Source: Pseudorasbora parva
Lineage: Eukaryota > Chordata > Actinopteri > Cypriniformes > Gobionidae
Length of the DNA: 64,000 nucleotides
Direction of reading: 5' to 3'
NCBI RefSeq assembly: GCF_024679245.1
Contig: NC_090182.1
Span: forward strand, 36,288,047 to 36,352,046
Below, piece after piece: positions 61,290 to 64,000 of this stretch (within the stretch, counting starts at the first letter, position 1; the number at the start of each line of letters is the position of its first letter). The notes beneath the pieces were generated by a model. The model searched no databases, was not told the origin of the DNA, and saw nothing but the letters and a program-made list of their open reading frames with translations. The position numbers were made by a program, and so were the translations under genes.

Positions 61290-62130
61290 GTGTTGGGTCT
61301 TGCGTCTCTCAACTTTCTCTTCACAATATCCCACAGATTCTCTATGGGGTTCAGGCCAGAAGAGTTGGCAGGCTAATTGAGCACCGTAATACCATGGTCA
61401 GTAAACCATTTACCAGTGGTTTTGGCACTGTGAGCAGGTGCCAGGTCGTGCTGAAAAAACGAAATCTTCATCTCCATAAAGCTTTTCAGCAGATGGAAGC
61501 ATGAAGTGCTCCAAAATCTCCTGATAGCTAGCTGCATTGACCCTGCCCTTGATAAAACACAGTGGACCAACACCAGCAGCTGACATGGCACCCCAGACCA
61601 TCACTGACTGTGGGTTTTTGACACTGGACTTCAGGCATTTTGGCATTTCCTTCTCCCCAGTCTTCCTCCAGACTCTAGCACCTTGATTTTCCGAATGACA
61701 TGCAAAATTTGAGCAACAGTGCTTCTCCAGTGCTGCTTCTCTCTAGCCCAGGTCAGGCGCTTCTGCCGCTGTTTCTGGTTCAAAAGTGGCTTGACCTGGG
61801 GAATGGGGCACCTGTAGCCCATTTCCTGCACACACCTGTGCACGGTGGCTCTGGATGTTTCTACTCCAGACTCAGTCCACTGCTTCCGCAGGTCCCCCAA
61901 GTTCAGGAATCGGTCCTTCTCCACAATCTTCCTCAGGGTCCGGTCACCTCTTCTCGTTGTGCAGCATTTTTTGCCACACTTTTTCCTTCCCACAGACTTC
62001 CCAATGAGGTGCCTTGTTACAGCACTCTGAGAACAGCCTATTCATTCAGAAATTTCTTTCTGTGTCTTACCCTCTCGCTTGAGGGTGTCAATGATGGCCT
62101 TCTGGACAGGGTCGGGACAGAGGTCTTACC
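61290..62130 (-). pseudogene. Tc1-like transposase, frameshifted
   Basis: On the minus strand the frame 61631-61993 carries the DNA-binding part (RKIVEKDRFLNLGDLRKQW, ETSRATVHRC). The frame 61410-61646 carries VMVWGAMSAAGVGPLCFIKG and then shifts, so that FQHDLAPAHSAKTT (second catalytic Asp) is read in the frame 61373-61591. Further on, a TAG replaces a conserved Trp before PANSSGLNPIENLW. At least one frameshift and one stop inactivate it. Confidence 0.85.
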
Positions 62131-62456
62131 CATGATTGCGGCTTTGAGTAATGAACCAGGCTGGGAGTTTTTAAAGGCCTCAGGAATCTTTTGCAGGTGT
62201 TTAGAGTTAATTAGTTGATTCAGATGATTAGGTTAATAGCTTGTTTAAAAAACCTTTTTATGATATACTAATTTTTTGAGATAGGAATTTGGGGTTTTCA
62301 TGAGCTGTATGCCAAAATCATCAGTATTAAAACAATATTATAATAAATATTTCAGTTGGTGTGCAATGAATCTAAAATATATGAAAGTTTAATTTTATTA
62401 TTACATTATGGAAAATAATGAACTTTTATCACATATGCTAAATTTTGAGAAGGACC

Positions 62457-62459
<3 letters not shown>

Positions 62460-62498
<39 letters not shown>

Positions 62499-62513
62499 CG
62501 TGCGTGTGTGTGA
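62460..62513 (+). repeat. (TG)n microsatellite
   Basis: About 26 TG dinucleotides with a few CG variants, immediately beside the Tc1 right TA. Confidence 0.95.
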
Positions 62514-62709
62514 TCTGTCCTATGAAAACCCACCTCATTGTGAACTTTGACCTTTTCCAGTTTTTGATATCATATGAAAGCTGTGGTCAAGTCCTTTTCA
62601 AATATATTTTATTTATTTCATGGCTTGTCTGAAACAAAAGTTATGGTTATCTGAAATAAGGTAGTCTGTATGATTTTTAGGAACGGAATTTTCAGAAAAA
62701 CAGGTTTAC

Positions 62710-63480
62710 ACCACATCCCCAAGATTCTATATTGGGTTGAGATCTGGTGACTGTGGGGGCCATTTTAGTACAGTGAACTCATTGTCAAGTTAAAGAAACC
62801 AATTTGAAATAATTTGAGCTTTGTGACATGGTGCATTATCTTTCTTGAATTAGCCATCAGAGGATGGGTAAATGGTGGTCATAAAGGGATGGACATGGTC
62901 AGAAACAATGCTCAGGTAGGCTGTGGCATTTAAACAATGCCCAATTGGCACTAAGGGGCCTAATGCGTGCCAAGAAAACATCCCCCACACCATTACACCA
63001 CCCTCACCAGCCTGCACAGTGGTAACTAGGCATGGTGGATCCATGTTCTCATTCTGTTTACACCAAATTCTGTCTCTACCATCTGAATGTCTCAACAGAA
63101 ATCGAGACTCATCAGACCAGACAACATTATTCCAGTGTTCAGTCTTCAACTGTCCAATTTTGGTGAGCTTGTGCAAATTGTAGTCTATTTTTCTTATTTG
63201 TAGTAGAGATGAGTGGTACCCGGTGTCTTCTGCTGTTGTAGCCCATCCGCCTCAAGGTTGTGTGTGTTGTAGCTTCAAAAATGCTTTGCTGCATAGCTCG
63301 GTTGTAACGAGTTGTTATTTCAGACAAAGTTGAACTTCTATCAGCTTGAATCACTCGGCCCATTCTCTTCTGACCTCTAGCCTTAACAAGGCATTTTCTC
63401 CCACAGGACTGCCGCATATAGATATGACTGCTTTAGCCCTACACCTAAGTTTTGGTTCTATTGCTGCAGTTCTGAAACTG
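62710..63480 (-). mobile_element. Tc1-like transposon fragment, third lineage
   Basis: Minus-strand homology to Tc1 transposase spans this interval, but I could not identify terminal inverted repeats. Its protein differs from those of the other two Tc1 copies here. Confidence 0.7.
62850..63417 (-). pseudogene. Tc1-like transposase fragment
   Basis: The frame 63139-63417 contains the N-terminal DNA-binding region (KARGQKRMGRVIQADRSSTL, THTTLRRMGY). The frame 62850-63176 contains WNNVVWSDESRFLL (first catalytic Asp) and GGVMVWGMFSWHALGPLVPI. The two frames overlap near 63139-63176, which indicates a frameshift. The C-terminal part with the final Glu is read only weakly near 62720-62840. Confidence 0.8.
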
Positions 63481-63557
63481 CTGTTCTGAAACTGTGAGGC
63501 GGCAGCTGGATATATTTGGAAGCCTGTCCATCAGGTAGCTGTCAATATTACATAGCA

Positions 63558-63792
63558 ATCGTGTTGAGTCAGTTGAGTCAATGTTAAGTCAATTGAGTCA
63601 ATCAGTTGAGTAAATATTGAGTTAGTTGAGTCAGTGTTGAGTCAATTGGTTAAGTAAATGTTGAGTCAATTGAGTCAGTCGTTTGAGTCAGTGTTCAGTC
63701 AATTGAGTCAATCTTTTAAGTCAGTGTTGAATCAATTAAGTCAATCGATTGAGTGAATGTTAAATCAGTTGAGTCAGTTGGTTGAGTAAATG
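63558..63792 (+). repeat. 33-bp minisatellite built on gttgagtcaatt
   Basis: About seven units, some shortened to 22 bp, resemble 'gttgagtcaattgagtcaat' plus 'cagttgagtaaat'. Each unit is itself made of about 11-bp sub-repeats 'gttgagtcaat'. Confidence 0.8.
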
Positions 63793-63794
63793 AT

Positions 63795-64000
63795 TAGCAT
63801 ATGGCTTTGTATCAGTAGAAACCCTGGAGTATATTCAAATGATTGTGCTTCCCCCTCCCCTCATATCCCCCTGAGACAAGAGATTCATGCATTTTATTTC
63901 TGGAAAAATTCCTCCAATGATGTAAATTGACCAATTGACGCAAAGGCTAAAAACTACAGCCAGCAGACGGAGCTATTTCCACGTTTTTAATCCCTGCATG
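63795..64000. other. No recognisable gene
   Basis: Short terminal stretch with no supported feature. Confidence 0.5.

Larger units (their letters stand above)
60103..62458 (-). mobile_element. Tc1-like transposon with nested palindromic element
   Basis: The ends CAGGTCCTTCTCAAAA and their complement are flanked by TA (60101-60102 and 62459-62460). Inverted repeats extend about 200 bp into both sides. Subtracting the nested 770-bp element and its TTAA leaves about 1.58 kb, a normal full length for a Tc1-like element with long terminal repeats. The right TA joins a TG microsatellite. Confidence 0.9.

Noticed and set aside
63558..63792. CRISPR-like array
   Set aside because: Units are contiguous, variable in length and without unique spacers, in a vertebrate-type sequence, so it is a minisatellite.

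Overview
The window is teleost nuclear DNA, most likely from a cyprinid-type fish. The basis is inference from its repeat families: Gmr1-like Ty3/gypsy elements, DIRS-type tyrosine-recombinase retrotransposons, L2-like LINEs, IS630/Tc1-like transposons, fold-back MITEs and common fish dispersed repeats. I recognise no host protein-coding gene, tRNA gene or rRNA gene. Almost every credible coding region belongs to a mobile element, so the window reads as a repeat-rich intergenic or intronic stretch. || Layout: 1-0.9 kb holds a LINE-type tail and an element fragment carrying an exon-like reading frame. 1.1-3.2 kb holds two unrelated minisatellites. 4.9-6.0 kb holds small terminal-inverted-repeat (TIR) elements. 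6541-11686 is a structurally intact Ty3/gypsy element on the minus strand with apparently identical 394-bp LTRs, an ATCAT target duplication, a tRNA-Phe primer site and one gag-pol frame whose integrase lies upstream of reverse transcriptase. 11.9-15.7 kb is MITEs and dispersed repeats. 15.7-17.5 kb is the 3' part of a decayed DIRS element. 19.5-20.5 kb is an L2 remnant, followed by a 265-bp fold-back element. 22.9-26.2 kb is a second decayed DIRS. 26.5-27.5 kb is a dispersed repeat split by a gypsy solo LTR. 28.9-33.7 kb is TIR elements, one with a second copy of the exon-like module. 35.5-36.4 kb is a dead Tc1 element. 37301-38686 is a long copy of the 265-bp fold-back element whose centre has become 27 units of a 42-bp satellite. 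43-45.5 kb has fold-back elements and another solo LTR. 47.2-48.6 kb is an L2 LINE. 49789-55145 is an apparently intact DIRS element (gag, RT/RNase H/methylase-like, tyrosine recombinase, inverted terminal repeats and an internal complementary region). 56.0-57.5 kb is an inverted, deleted DIRS with a LINE-type insertion. 58.6-63.5 kb has three IS630/Tc1-type elements, one split by a palindromic TTAA element. 63.6-63.8 kb is a 33-bp minisatellite. || How it fits together: the gypsy and DIRS elements are the two plausibly recent, coding-complete units, and most other units are non-autonomous or broken. Nested insertions give a relative chronology. The most unusual structures are the fold-back element with an expanded 42-bp array, the Gmr1-like gag-pol with a SCAN-like gag segment, the DIRS internal complementary region joined with its two ends, and a short exon-like protein module present in two independent elements.
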